This document shows, in pieces, positions 1-7,872 of a stretch of DNA of 11,351 nt. A program made the translations under genes and the position numbers. Origin of the DNA: Burkholderiales bacterium (lineage in GTDB: Bacteria > Pseudomonadota > Gammaproteobacteria > Burkholderiales > Burkholderiaceae_C); the NCBI GenBank assembly GCA_011390055.1, contig JAABTC010000030.1:1-11351 (forward strand), in the 5' to 3' direction. Within the stretch, counting starts at the first letter, position 1. The number at the start of each line of letters is the position of its first letter. A model generated the notes under the pieces. That model saw only the letters and a list, made by a program, of their open reading frames with translations, was not told the DNA's origin and ran no database searches.

Positions 1-966
1 AGCGGAAGCCCATTGCTCGCCGTGGGCGCGGCCGTGGCGCTGCCGGCGTCGACCAACGCCCGCGACGCTGCCGGCAACTTCATCGCCAGCGTGACGCTCG
101 CGGTGGCCGACGGCCAGGCCTTGCAGGCCAGCGAGTACGCCCTGCGCAACGATCCGGCGACGGCCGGGCGTTTCCTGATCACGCGGCTCTCGGACGGGCT
201 CGAGCGCAGCATCGCCAGCGGCGACACGGTCGACGGGTTCACCGTCAGTGTCGGCGCGCCCGCGCCGGCCGCCAACGATCGCTTCCTGTTGCAGCCGCTC
301 ACCCGCGCGGCCGACGTGATGCGCAGCGTGATGTCCGACCCGCGAGGCCTTGCGGCGGCGTCGCCGCTCGAGGCGGTGCGCGACGTCGCCAACGCCGGCA
401 CTGCGCGCGTGGCCACGCTCGCCGTGGTCGACCCCAGCGTGAACCCGCGGCACACCGCGTCGATCGACTTCACCGATGCCAACGGCAACTACAGCTGGAC
501 CCTGCGCGACCGCACCACGAATGCGCTGGTGTCCAGCGGCGTCGGCAGCTGGAGCGCCGGGGTGCCGATCGCCTTGAACGGCTTCGAGCTCCGGCTCGAT
601 GGCGTGCCCGCGGCCGGCGACAACTTCAGCGTGGCCCAGACCGCGAGCCCGCAGTCCAGCAACGGCAACGCGCTGGCGCTGGCGGCGCTGCGCGACGCGG
701 CGCTGGTCGGCGGGCGCAACGTCACCGATGCCTACGCCAGCCTGATCGGCGGCGTGGGCGTGAAAGTGCAGAGCGCGCGCACCGGCGCCGAGATCTCCGC
801 CGGCGTGGCGGCCAGCGCTCGCGCCCAACAGACCGGCGAGGCCGGTGTGAACCTCGACGAAGAGGCGGCACGGTTGTTGCAATTCCAGCAGAGCTACCAG
901 GCCGCCGCCAAGATCCTGCAAGTCGCACAGAGCGTGTTCGACACCCTGCTCGACGTCGCCCGCTAG
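1..966 (+). CDS. flgK: Flagellar hook-associated protein 1 FlgK, C-terminal part (5' truncated)
   Basis: FlgK is a hook-filament junction protein, exported by the flagellar type III apparatus and assembled between hook and filament. The reading frame is open from base 1 and the N-terminal half lies outside the window; 321 residues are visible, ending at TAG 964-966. The last 40 or so residues (GVNLDEEAARLLQFQQSYQA, then AAKILQVAQSVFDTLL) are the classic FlgK C-terminal helix of the D0/D1 coiled coil. Before it sit two beta-rich modules of the variable surface domain, about bases 70-300 and 450-640, each ending in a G-F/I...GxPxxxDxF pattern. The internal TTG at base 13 is not a start, because the frame is open before it and the content is mid-protein. 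flgL follows after 13 bases, so the two are surely co-transcribed. Identity is firm from the C-terminus together with the neighbour. Confidence 0.95.
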   Translation, partial: SGSPLLAVGAAVALPASTNARDAAGNFIASVTLAVADGQALQASEYALRNDPATAGRFLITRLSDGLERSIASGDTVDGFTVSVGAPAPAANDRFLLQPLTRAADVMRSVMSDPRGLAAASPLEAVRDVANAGTARVATLAVVDPSVNPRHTASIDFTDANGNYSWTLRDRTTNALVSSGVGSWSAGVPIALNGFELRLDGVPAAGDNFSVAQTASPQSSNGNALALAALRDAALVGGRNVTDAYASLIGGVGVKVQSARTGAEISAGVAASARAQQTGEAGVNLDEEAARLLQFQQSYQAAAKILQVAQSVFDTLLDVAR

Positions 967-979
967 CCGGAAGCCCACC

Positions 980-2221
980 ATGCGCATCGCCACCGCCCAG
1001 ACCTTCGACGCCGGCATCGACCAGCTGCAAGAACGCCAGCGCGAGCTGGCACGCACCCAGCAGCAGTTAACCAGCGGCAAGCGCGTCGAACGCGCCAGCG
1101 ACGACCCGAGCGCCGCGGCGCGCGCCGAACGTGCGCTCGCCAGCGAAGTGCGCGGCCAGGCCAGCCAGCGGGCGCTCGAAACCAGCCGTCACGCGATGAC
1201 GCTGACCGAAGGCGCGCTGGGCGATGCGAGCGAGCTGATGCAGCAGGCGCGCGAGGCGCTGGTGGCGGCCGGCAACGGCAGCTACAGCGACGCCGAGCGC
1301 GCCGGTGCGGCCGATCGGCTGGCCGCGTTGCGCCAGCAGCTGCTGGCCGTGGCCAACCGCGGCGACGGCGACGGGGGTTATCTTTTCGCCGGGCAGGGCG
1401 GCAACCAGCCGCCCTTCGTCGACGCGTTGGGCGGCGTCGCCTTCCGCGCAACGGCGGGCCGCGTCAACGTGGCCAGCGACGAAGCGCTGCCGCGCAGCAT
1501 CGACGGCCAGGCCGCCTGGCTGGCCTCGCCGTCGGGCAATGGCCTGTTTGAAACCCGCAATGCCAGCAGCGCACCGAATGCCAGCGGCACCTGGATCGAT
1601 GCCGGCCAGGTGCGCGAGCTGCCCGTGTTCTATGCCGCGACCTCGCCACCGGCGGTGGCCGACCCGGCGGCATTGACCTACCGGCTCGACTTCACCAGCA
1701 CCCCGACCGGCCCGGCCTACAGCATCACCAAGAACGGCGCGGCCACGGCGCTCGTCAACGTGCCCTACGTCAGCGGCCAGGCGATCGCGATCGACGGCAT
1801 GGAGTTCACGGTGCAGGGCGCGCCGGCCAGCGGCGACGGGTTCGAGATCCGCCTGGCCACGCCGTCGCTCGGCGTCTTCGACACGCTCGACCGCGCGATC
1901 GCCGAACTCAAGACCCCGCTGCGCAGCAACGCCTCGATGACGCAGGGGGTGCAGCAGGCGCTGTCCGACCTGGACGGCTCGATGGCGGCGCTGCAATCGC
2001 TGCGCAGCCAGGTGGGCGAAGTGTTGAATCATGCCGATATGGTCGAAGGACGCATTGCAGCCCACTCACTTTCCGCGCAGACCGAGCGCTCGAACGCCGA
2101 AGATCTGGACATGGTTCAAGCCCTCTCCCGATTCGAAGCCCAGCAAACCGGCTACCAGGCCGCCCTGAAGACCTACGCGTCGGTCCAGCGCCTGTCGCTG
2201 TTCGACTTTCTCAAGGTATGA
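980..2221 (+). CDS. flgL: Flagellar hook-associated protein 3 FlgL
   Basis: FlgL is the second hook-filament junction protein (HAP3), sitting between FlgK and flagellin. The protein has 413 residues. The N-terminus MRIATAQTFDAGIDQLQ and the nearby LTSGKRVERASDDPSAAARA are the flagellin-like D0/D1 helix with the hallmark SGKRV...DDP motif. The C-terminus (DMVQALSRFEAQQTGYQAAL, then SLFDFL) is the matching helix that packs on it. Residues about 230-295 form a beta-rich insertion like the FlgK modules. The start at ATG 980 is supported by GGAAG at 969-973, 6 bases upstream. It lies 13 bases after flgK and overlaps or nearly abuts the next gene, consistent with the end of a flagellar operon. At 413 residues it is longer than the roughly 300-residue enteric FlgL, which the middle module explains. 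No sign of damage. Confidence 0.96.
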   Translation: MRIATAQTFDAGIDQLQERQRELARTQQQLTSGKRVERASDDPSAAARAERALASEVRGQASQRALETSRHAMTLTEGALGDASELMQQAREALVAAGNGSYSDAERAGAADRLAALRQQLLAVANRGDGDGGYLFAGQGGNQPPFVDALGGVAFRATAGRVNVASDEALPRSIDGQAAWLASPSGNGLFETRNASSAPNASGTWIDAGQVRELPVFYAATSPPAVADPAALTYRLDFTSTPTGPAYSITKNGAATALVNVPYVSGQAIAIDGMEFTVQGAPASGDGFEIRLATPSLGVFDTLDRAIAELKTPLRSNASMTQGVQQALSDLDGSMAALQSLRSQVGEVLNHADMVEGRIAAHSLSAQTERSNAEDLDMVQALSRFEAQQTGYQAALKTYASVQRLSLFDFLKV

Positions 2222-3423
2222 GCATGAGCGGACACCCGATCCTGGGCCAGGTGGTGCTCGGCTACTCGCCGATGATCGACCGCGAGCGCACGGTCACTGC
2301 CACCCGGCTGACCGTGTTTCCGGCGCGCGCCGATGCGCCGCTCGACGCCGGAGCCCTGTTGGCGGCGATCGACGAGGTCTGGCCCGAGGCCGGCGGCAAG
2401 GTGTCGCTGAACGTGCTGAGCGAAACCTTGCTGACCGACCTGCTGAAGGCCCAGCCGAGTGCCAACCTGATGCTCGAGGTGCCGGCCTTCATGGCCTGCG
2501 ACCCACTGCACAGCAGCAGCATCCAGTCGCTCTACGCGCGGGGCAACACCTTGTTGATCAAGGGGCGGCCGAGGGTGACCCTGCCGCGCGACGTGCTGCC
2601 CTGCTTCAAGCACTCGATCATCGACCTCGAGGACGAACGGCGCGTCGATGCGCGCACGCCGCAAGGGGTGGTGCGCGAGATCACGCACGTGCAGTCCGGC
2701 GTGCGCAGCCTCGAACAACTCGACGCAAGCTTCAAGCGTGGCGCGGTGGCCGTGCTCGGCTGGCCCATCGACGACGTGGTGCGCCCGCAAGCCGGCGTCC
2801 CGGTGCAGTCGGACATGACGACCATCGTCGAGCTGATGCGGCGCATCGATCGGGAAGAGTCGATCGAGCGCCTGGAAGAGACCTTGCGCCTGGACCCGAC
2901 GCTGGCCTTCAGGCTGCTGCGCTACATCAACTCGCCCGCCTTCGGTCTGCGCGTCGAGGTGGGCTCGTTCCGCCACGCGCTGATGCTGCTCGGCTACAAC
3001 CGCCTCAAGCGCTGGCTCGCTGTGCTGCTGGCTTCGGCCAGCAAGGACCGCGACATGAAGCCGGTGATGTTCGCGGCCTTGCGGCGCGGACTGTTGATGG
3101 AAGAGCTGGCGCGCACCAGCGTCGGCGCGTCCGACGAGCAGATGCGCAACGAGGCCTTCATCTGCGGCGTCTTCTCGCTGCTCGACCGGATGATGAGACA
3201 ACCTTTCTCCGACCTGCTGAGGGCGGTGCCGGTGCCCGATTCGGTGCGCCAGGTGCTGGTCGACGGCCAGGGCCCCTACCAGCCGATGCTCGAAGTGGTG
3301 CGCGCGGTCGAGAACGAGTCGCTCTACGATGTCCGCGAGAGCGCCGAGCGGCTGCTGCTGGGCGTCGGAGAAATCAACCGTGCGGTTCTGCGCGCCCTCG
3401 CGCAGGCGGTCCAAATTCAATGA
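2218..3423 (+). CDS. YuxH-like signalling protein: degenerate EAL plus HDOD domain
   Basis: The gene encodes 401 residues. Residues about 7-190 align by eye with the EAL half of YuxH-type proteins (ILGQVVLGYSPMIDRE, VSLNVLSETLL, LMLEVPAF). The catalytic ExL, DDF and K residues of real c-di-GMP phosphodiesterases are missing, so this half is probably a non-enzymatic binding or scaffold domain. Residues about 200-390 are an HDOD domain (LDPTLAFRLLRYINSPAFG, SFRHALMLLGYNRLKRWL, ICGVFSLLDRMM), an HD-like helical domain lacking the metal-binding HD pair. Relatives act in chemotaxis, motility and c-di-GMP responses in proteobacteria. The flgL stop overlaps the ATG at 2218 (ATGA). A second in-frame ATG at 2224 is 7 bases from AAGG (2213-2216), a better ribosome-site distance, so the real start may be 2224. 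The junction with flgL suggests co-expression with late flagellar genes. Family assignment is solid; the cellular role is inferred. Confidence 0.88.
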   Translation: MSMSGHPILGQVVLGYSPMIDRERTVTATRLTVFPARADAPLDAGALLAAIDEVWPEAGGKVSLNVLSETLLTDLLKAQPSANLMLEVPAFMACDPLHSSSIQSLYARGNTLLIKGRPRVTLPRDVLPCFKHSIIDLEDERRVDARTPQGVVREITHVQSGVRSLEQLDASFKRGAVAVLGWPIDDVVRPQAGVPVQSDMTTIVELMRRIDREESIERLEETLRLDPTLAFRLLRYINSPAFGLRVEVGSFRHALMLLGYNRLKRWLAVLLASASKDRDMKPVMFAALRRGLLMEELARTSVGASDEQMRNEAFICGVFSLLDRMMRQPFSDLLRAVPVPDSVRQVLVDGQGPYQPMLEVVRAVENESLYDVRESAERLLLGVGEINRAVLRALAQAVQIQ

Positions 3424-3604
3424 GCGTGCGCAAGCAGGCCGCCGATTCGTGGCATACGCCACGCCGGAGAGCCCCGACGGTCGCGCGCGCGGGGTCCGCT
3501 GTCACAACGAGGGCCTCGTCTGTCGGCCACAATCGGGGCCTTGACGATGACGCGGCGTGCCGGCTGTGCCGGGCGCAAACGCTGCTGCCGTAACGCTCGA
3601 AGTG
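3424..3604. other. Intergenic region between HDOD gene and Hpt gene
   Basis: This 181-base stretch separates the flgL-HDOD transcript from the signalling cluster. It contains an inverted repeat at 3448-3463 (CGTGGC-ATAC-GCCACG) with no T-run, which might form an mRNA 3' hairpin. A weak -10-like CACAAT lies at 3528-3533 without a convincing -35. I see no conserved open frame: short frames here are shadows or possible 5' extensions of the Hpt gene (GTG at 3557, 3566 or 3602). Confidence 0.4.
3448..3463 (+). terminator. Possible 3' hairpin after HDOD gene
   Basis: Perfect 6-base arms CGTGGC and GCCACG enclose a 4-base ATAC loop, 24 bases downstream of the HDOD gene stop. It lacks the T-tract of a Rho-independent terminator, so it could only be a weak or Rho-assisted terminator, an RNA-protecting hairpin, or chance in GC-rich DNA. 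Confidence 0.25.
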
Positions 3605-3985
3605 ATGCCGCCTACATCCATTCCGACACCACCGTTCGAGCCCCCCCCGGGCCTGCTCGACGTCGATGCGCTCGACCGGCTCCGCGCGCTCGACCCCCAC
3701 GGGCAGTCGGGGCTGTTGCCGCGGGTGTTGGCCACCTACACGGCGTCGCTGCAACGACTGCTCGGTCAACTGCAGATGGCACGCACCAACGCCGACGTGC
3801 AGGCGCAACGGCATGTGGCGCACACCCTGAAGTCTTCCTCGGCCAGCATCGGTGCCTTGAAGCTGGCGGCGCTGTGTGCCGACATCGAGCGGCGCATGCG
3901 CGACGAACCCTCGCTGCCCGTGCAGTCGCACTTCGACGCGGTGACGCTCGAGGCCGAGCACCTGCTGCAGCAGTTGCGCGCCTGA
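3605..3985 (+). CDS. Stand-alone histidine phosphotransfer (Hpt) protein
   Basis: Hpt proteins carry a phosphoryl group on histidine between receiver domains in multistep phosphorelays. From ATG 3605 the product has 126 residues. The motif HVAHTLKSSSASIGALKL matches the Hpt signature (AHxLKxxS...G), with H73 (codon 3821-3823) as predicted phospho-acceptor and K76 as the usual conserved lysine. The remainder is all-helical, preceded by a proline-rich leader (PTSIPTPPFEPPP). There is no kinase or receiver domain, so it is a free-standing carrier. The start is uncertain: GTG at 3557 would add 16 residues, and GTG 3602 immediately precedes the ATG; ribosome sites are weak for all (GAAG 3599-3602 is too close). 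It sits 34 bases before a receiver-containing GGDEF-EAL gene, its obvious candidate partner. No kinase gene is in view to phosphorylate it. Confidence 0.85.
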   Translation: MPPTSIPTPPFEPPPGLLDVDALDRLRALDPHGQSGLLPRVLATYTASLQRLLGQLQMARTNADVQAQRHVAHTLKSSSASIGALKLAALCADIERRMRDEPSLPVQSHFDAVTLEAEHLLQQLRA

Positions 3986-4019
3986 GCGGCCGACCCGCCC
4001 CGACAGCCCCGCCCACCCG

Positions 4020-6248
4020 ATGAGCACCGGTCCTTCGACCTTCGCCGATGACGACAGCCACGGGCAGCCACGCGTGCTGCTGGTCGACGACGACGAGGTC
4101 AGCCTGATGCTGACCGCGATCGCCTTGCGCGACCGCGGCTTCGACATCGTCGAGATGACGGGCGGCGAAAACGCGCTGGCCGCGCTGGCCGATGTGGCGC
4201 CGGACATGGTGATCCTGGACGCCCTGATGCCCGGCATGGACGGCTTCCAGGCCTGCAAGGCCCTGCGCGCGGTACCCGGCTACGCCCAGGTGCCGGTGCT
4301 GATGCTGACCGGCCTGGACGACGACGCCTCGATCAGCCGCGCCTACCGCGCCGGCGCCACCGATTTCTTCGTCAAGAGCACGCAGTGGAGCCTGCTGGCC
4401 GGGCGCTTGCGCTACATGTTGCGCGCCTCGCGCACGCGCATCGAGCTCGAGCGCAGCAAATTCAAGCTGGCGCGCGCGCAGGATCTGGCCCGCATGGGCA
4501 GCTTCGACTGGCGCCGCGGCGAACGCGGCGGCACGCTGTGGCTCTCGCCGGAGGCGCTGCGCGTGTTCGGCAAGGCCCCGGACGCGCGGCCCAGCCTGCG
4601 TTTGCTGTTGCGCATGGTCGGCGCGGTGCAGCGGCGCGGCCTGCTGCGCATGCTGGGCGAAGTGGTGACGCACAACGCGGTGCTGGCGACCGACGTGTCG
4701 CTGACGTTCGAAGACGGGCGTGCGCGTGTGGTGCATGTCGAGGCCGAGGCCGAGTTCGACCACGGCCACGCGGTGGGCTACACCGGCGTGTTCCAGGACG
4801 TGACCGACCGGCGCGTGGCCGAAGACCGCATCCGCCACCTGGCCAACTTCGATGCGCTGACCGGGCTGCCGAACCGGCGCCAGCTGATCTGGCGCACCGA
4901 ACGCGCACTCGACCATGCCCGGCGCCTCGGCCACAACGCGGCGCTGCTGCTGATCGACCTCGACCGCTTCAAAAACGTCAACGACACGCTCGGCCATGCT
5001 GCGGGCGACGAGTTGCTGATGGAGGTGGCCCGTCGCCTGCGCGGCTGCGTGCGCCACAGCGACCAGGTCATGGAAGGTGCGCTCGAGGCCGCCGGCACCC
5101 GTTCGCACCGCACGCTCGAAGCGGTCGGCCGGCTCGGCGGCGATGAGTTCGTCGCGCTGCTGCCCGAGGTCGCCGACGACGCCGATGCCGAACGCGTGGC
5201 CAACCGCGTGCTCGCAGCGATGCGCGAACCGATCTTCGTCGCCGGCCAGGAGTGCTTCGTCACGGCCAGCGTGGGCATCGCCCTGTTTCCGCGCGACGGC
5301 CTCGGTCTGGCCGACCTGATGCGCAACTCCGACGTGGCGATGTACGCTGCCAAGACCGCCGGGCGCAACGCCTCGGCGGTGTACGGCCCGCAGCTCGCCG
5401 GCCAGGGGCGCGAGAAGATCGAGCTCGAGAGCCACCTCCACAAGGCCATCGAACGCAAGGAGCTGGTGCTGCACTACCAGCCCAAGGTCGATGTGCGGGC
5501 GGCCAAGATGGTAGGAGCCGAAGCGCTGATGCGCTGGCAGCGCGGCGGTGTGCTGGTACCCCCCGGTGACTTCATTCCGCTGGCCGAGGAAACCGGCCTG
5601 ATCGTGCCCTTGTCGGAATGGGCGGTGTGCGAGGCGGCCCGCCAGACGCGCATCTGGCAGGAGAGCTTCGGCTTCGCCGATTCGATCGCCGTCAACCTGC
5701 CCAGCCGCTTGTTCGAGCGCAGCGACCTGGTCGAGAACATCCACCAGGCGGTGTCGGCCTACGGCGTGCCGCACAAGGCGATCCTGCTCGAGATCACCGA
5801 GAACAACCTGATGAAGGACCTGCACAACGTTTCGTTGTCGCTGCATCGGTTGAACGAGATCGGGGTCGAGATCTCGATCGACGACTTCGGCACGGGGTAT
5901 TCGTCGCTGGCCTACCTGACCACGCTGCCGATCTCGGAGCTCAAGATCGACCGCAGCTTCGTGCGCGACCTGGGCATCACACCGCAGAGCTCGGCCGTGG
6001 TCAGCGCCATCATCGCGCTGGCTCGCTCGCTCGGCCTGCGCGTGATCGCCGAGGGCGTGGAGAACCTGCGCCAGATGGACGTGCTGCACCGCTTGGGCTG
6101 CGGTGTGATGCAGGGGTTCCTGTTTGCCCGGGCCTTGCCGCCCGACGACCTGGAAACCTGGCTCCAGCAGACCGTGCTGCCGCGCAAGGCACCCTGGATC
6201 GGTGCGGCCAGCGACGAACCGCTGCCGCGGGTGCTCGGTCGGGCCTGA
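4020..6248 (+). CDS. Response regulator with PAS, GGDEF and EAL domains (c-di-GMP turnover)
   Basis: This 742-residue cytoplasmic protein is predicted to make and/or degrade cyclic di-GMP under phosphorylation control. Residues about 17-135 are a receiver domain: acidic D23-D25, phospho-acceptor D67 (ILDALMPGMDG), T97 and K119. Residues about 153-265 form a PAS-like domain (MGSFDWRR ... GYTGVFQDVTDRR). The GGDEF domain is about 270-460, with D313/D315, an intact GGDEF at 373-377, and a roughly 19-residue insertion (351-369) just before it that replaces the usual I-site register; the best match is RTLE (364-367), not RxxD. The EAL domain is about 470-715, with EALMRW (E501), N559, E591, DDFGTGYSS (D621, D622), K642, E678 and QGF, so all catalytic residues are present. 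The ATG at 4020 has no clear ribosome site and may depend on translational coupling to the Hpt gene. Both output domains look active; net direction cannot be read from sequence. Confidence 0.93.
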   Translation: MSTGPSTFADDDSHGQPRVLLVDDDEVSLMLTAIALRDRGFDIVEMTGGENALAALADVAPDMVILDALMPGMDGFQACKALRAVPGYAQVPVLMLTGLDDDASISRAYRAGATDFFVKSTQWSLLAGRLRYMLRASRTRIELERSKFKLARAQDLARMGSFDWRRGERGGTLWLSPEALRVFGKAPDARPSLRLLLRMVGAVQRRGLLRMLGEVVTHNAVLATDVSLTFEDGRARVVHVEAEAEFDHGHAVGYTGVFQDVTDRRVAEDRIRHLANFDALTGLPNRRQLIWRTERALDHARRLGHNAALLLIDLDRFKNVNDTLGHAAGDELLMEVARRLRGCVRHSDQVMEGALEAAGTRSHRTLEAVGRLGGDEFVALLPEVADDADAERVANRVLAAMREPIFVAGQECFVTASVGIALFPRDGLGLADLMRNSDVAMYAAKTAGRNASAVYGPQLAGQGREKIELESHLHKAIERKELVLHYQPKVDVRAAKMVGAEALMRWQRGGVLVPPGDFIPLAEETGLIVPLSEWAVCEAARQTRIWQESFGFADSIAVNLPSRLFERSDLVENIHQAVSAYGVPHKAILLEITENNLMKDLHNVSLSLHRLNEIGVEISIDDFGTGYSSLAYLTTLPISELKIDRSFVRDLGITPQSSAVVSAIIALARSLGLRVIAEGVENLRQMDVLHRLGCGVMQGFLFARALPPDDLETWLQQTVLPRKAPWIGAASDEPLPRVLGRA

Positions 6249-6257
6249 GGTTCGGGC

Positions 6258-7820
6258 GTGGCGGCGGCAGCAGCGTCGGCCCCCGGCGGCCGCACCCAGG
6301 TTCCGGCCGCCAACGAGGCGGCGCAATGGGCCGGTCTGATCGACAGCCTGCTGCGCGGCCTCGAGCGTGGCAACAAGCAATGGACGGCGGCGCGCAAGAA
6401 GGACAGCCTGCGACGCGTGCTCGACGCCAACCGCAGCAACGCCGCGCGGCTGCACGAGCGCGTGGCGCAGCTGATCCGCAGCTGGGACGGCGTCGACGAC
6501 AGCGCCGTCGAGACCCTGGCCGACGAGCTGGGCGAGGCCGAGGCGGTGCCGGTGGCGCCGGCAGCCGCGGCGGTGCAGCGCGTGAGCCCGGCGACCACCG
6601 ACCGCGCCGATGCATCCGCGTTGCGCGCGGTGGCCGCGTCGCTCGGCGGCACGGTGCAGGCTGCGCTGGCGCGCGACGAGCCACGCGCCTGCGAACTCGG
6701 CGACCGGTTGGGCGTGCTGGTCGACCGGCTCGCGCTCGACGGCGCGGCCGTCGAGCATCGGGATGAGGTGGCCGCGGCCTGCCTGGAAGCGCGGCGCGTG
6801 CTGGTGCAGCGCCATCAGCTGCTCGACAGCCTGGGCAGCCTGGTGCGCGAACTCGCTGCAGGCCTCACCGACCTGTCCGAAGACGAAAGCTGGGCCCGCG
6901 GGCAGGCCGAGGCTCTGCAGGCACGACTCGGCCCGGCCGAGAGCGCCGGGCTGCCCAGTGCGCGCAGTGTGCGCGCCACGCAGGAACTGCTGGCCCAGAC
7001 GCGCCGCCAGCAACAGCGGCTCAAGGTCGAGCGCGACCGCGCGCGGCAGGCGCTGAAGGGTTTGGTCGACAGCCTGGTGACGGAGCTCGGTGCCCTGGGC
7101 GGGCGCACCGGCCAGTACGGCGACCAACTCGGCAACTATGCGGCCAGCATCGAGCGGGCCGATTCCATCGCGGGGCTGCAAAGCGTGGTGCGGCAGATGC
7201 TGCATGACAACCGGACCGTGCAGTCGGAAGTGAGCCAGGCCAGCACCCGGTTGCAGTCCGGCCAGGCCGAGGCGTCGAAGCTGGCCCACCGGGTGCGCGA
7301 ACTTGAGAGCGAACTGCTGCGTCTGTCGGAAGAGGTTTCGGTCGATGCGCTCACGCAAGTGGCCAACCGGCGCGGCCTGGCCCAGGCCTTCGAGGCCGAG
7401 AGCGCCCGCCACGCGCGTGACGGCGGCACCCTGGCGGTGGCCCTGATCGATCTCGACCATTTCAAGAAACTCAACGACACGCTCGGCCACAACGTCGGCG
7501 ACGAGGCCCTCAGGTCTTTGGTGGCACGGGTGCGCGCGCGCTTGCGTCCGATCGACCACCTGGCACGCTTCGGCGGCGAAGAGTTCGTGCTGTTGCTGCC
7601 GTCGACCGAACTGACCGAGGCCCAGCAGTCGCTCACGCGGCTGCAACGCGAACTCACTGCCAGCCTCTTCCTGCACGAAGGCCGCGAAGTCTTCGTCACC
7701 TTCTCCGGCGGCGTCACCGCCTGGCGCCCCGGCGAAGCGCTCGACGCCGCGATCGAACGCGCGGACGAGGCGCTGTACGAGGCCAAGCGCAGCGGGCGGA
7801 ACCGGACGTGTGTGGGGTGA
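6258..7820 (+). CDS. Diguanylate cyclase with long helical N-terminal domain
   Basis: This 520-residue protein ends in a complete GGDEF domain that should convert two GTP to c-di-GMP. Residues about 355-515 carry VDALTQVANRRGL, IDLDHFKKLND (metal-binding D398), GGEEF at 439-443, and the inhibition-site motif RPID (R430, D433) in exactly the PleD register, so product feedback inhibition is predicted. Residues 1-330 match no domain I recognise. They are almost entirely helical with an Ala/Pro spacer near 93-115, then a coiled-coil-like stretch (about 320-360) that could drive the dimer needed for catalysis. The layout resembles DgcP-type cyclases of Pseudomonas, but I cannot confirm homology. 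There is no signal peptide or membrane segment. Start: GTG 6258 is preceded by GAGG (6247-6250) at 7 bases, and the gene begins 9 bases after the GGDEF-EAL stop, so the two are very likely co-transcribed. Confidence 0.9.
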   Translation: MAAAAASAPGGRTQVPAANEAAQWAGLIDSLLRGLERGNKQWTAARKKDSLRRVLDANRSNAARLHERVAQLIRSWDGVDDSAVETLADELGEAEAVPVAPAAAAVQRVSPATTDRADASALRAVAASLGGTVQAALARDEPRACELGDRLGVLVDRLALDGAAVEHRDEVAAACLEARRVLVQRHQLLDSLGSLVRELAAGLTDLSEDESWARGQAEALQARLGPAESAGLPSARSVRATQELLAQTRRQQQRLKVERDRARQALKGLVDSLVTELGALGGRTGQYGDQLGNYAASIERADSIAGLQSVVRQMLHDNRTVQSEVSQASTRLQSGQAEASKLAHRVRELESELLRLSEEVSVDALTQVANRRGLAQAFEAESARHARDGGTLAVALIDLDHFKKLNDTLGHNVGDEALRSLVARVRARLRPIDHLARFGGEEFVLLLPSTELTEAQQSLTRLQRELTASLFLHEGREVFVTFSGGVTAWRPGEALDAAIERADEALYEAKRSGRNRTCVG

Positions 7821-7872
7821 AGACTCGAGGGGCGGGAGCGGTTTCGCTTGGCCAGTCCGTATCGCTCGATCA

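Noticed and set aside
13..15. TTG as the start of the first gene
   Set aside because: The frame is already open from base 1 and the sequence is the middle of FlgK.
2173..3462. A 429-codon minus-strand frame opposite the HDOD gene
   Set aside because: Same antisense artefact: low-complexity H/R/Q/A-rich translation, while the plus strand encodes a clear HDOD protein.
3528..3533. CACAAT as a -10 box for the Hpt gene
   Set aside because: No credible -35 lies 16-18 bases upstream, so I could not list it as a promoter, though some promoter in this gap is plausible.
5618..6766. A 382-codon plus-strand frame spanning the junction of the GGDEF-EAL and cyclase genes
   Set aside because: It is out of frame with both, R/G/A-rich and without motifs; both overlapped genes have intact catalytic residues in their own frames.
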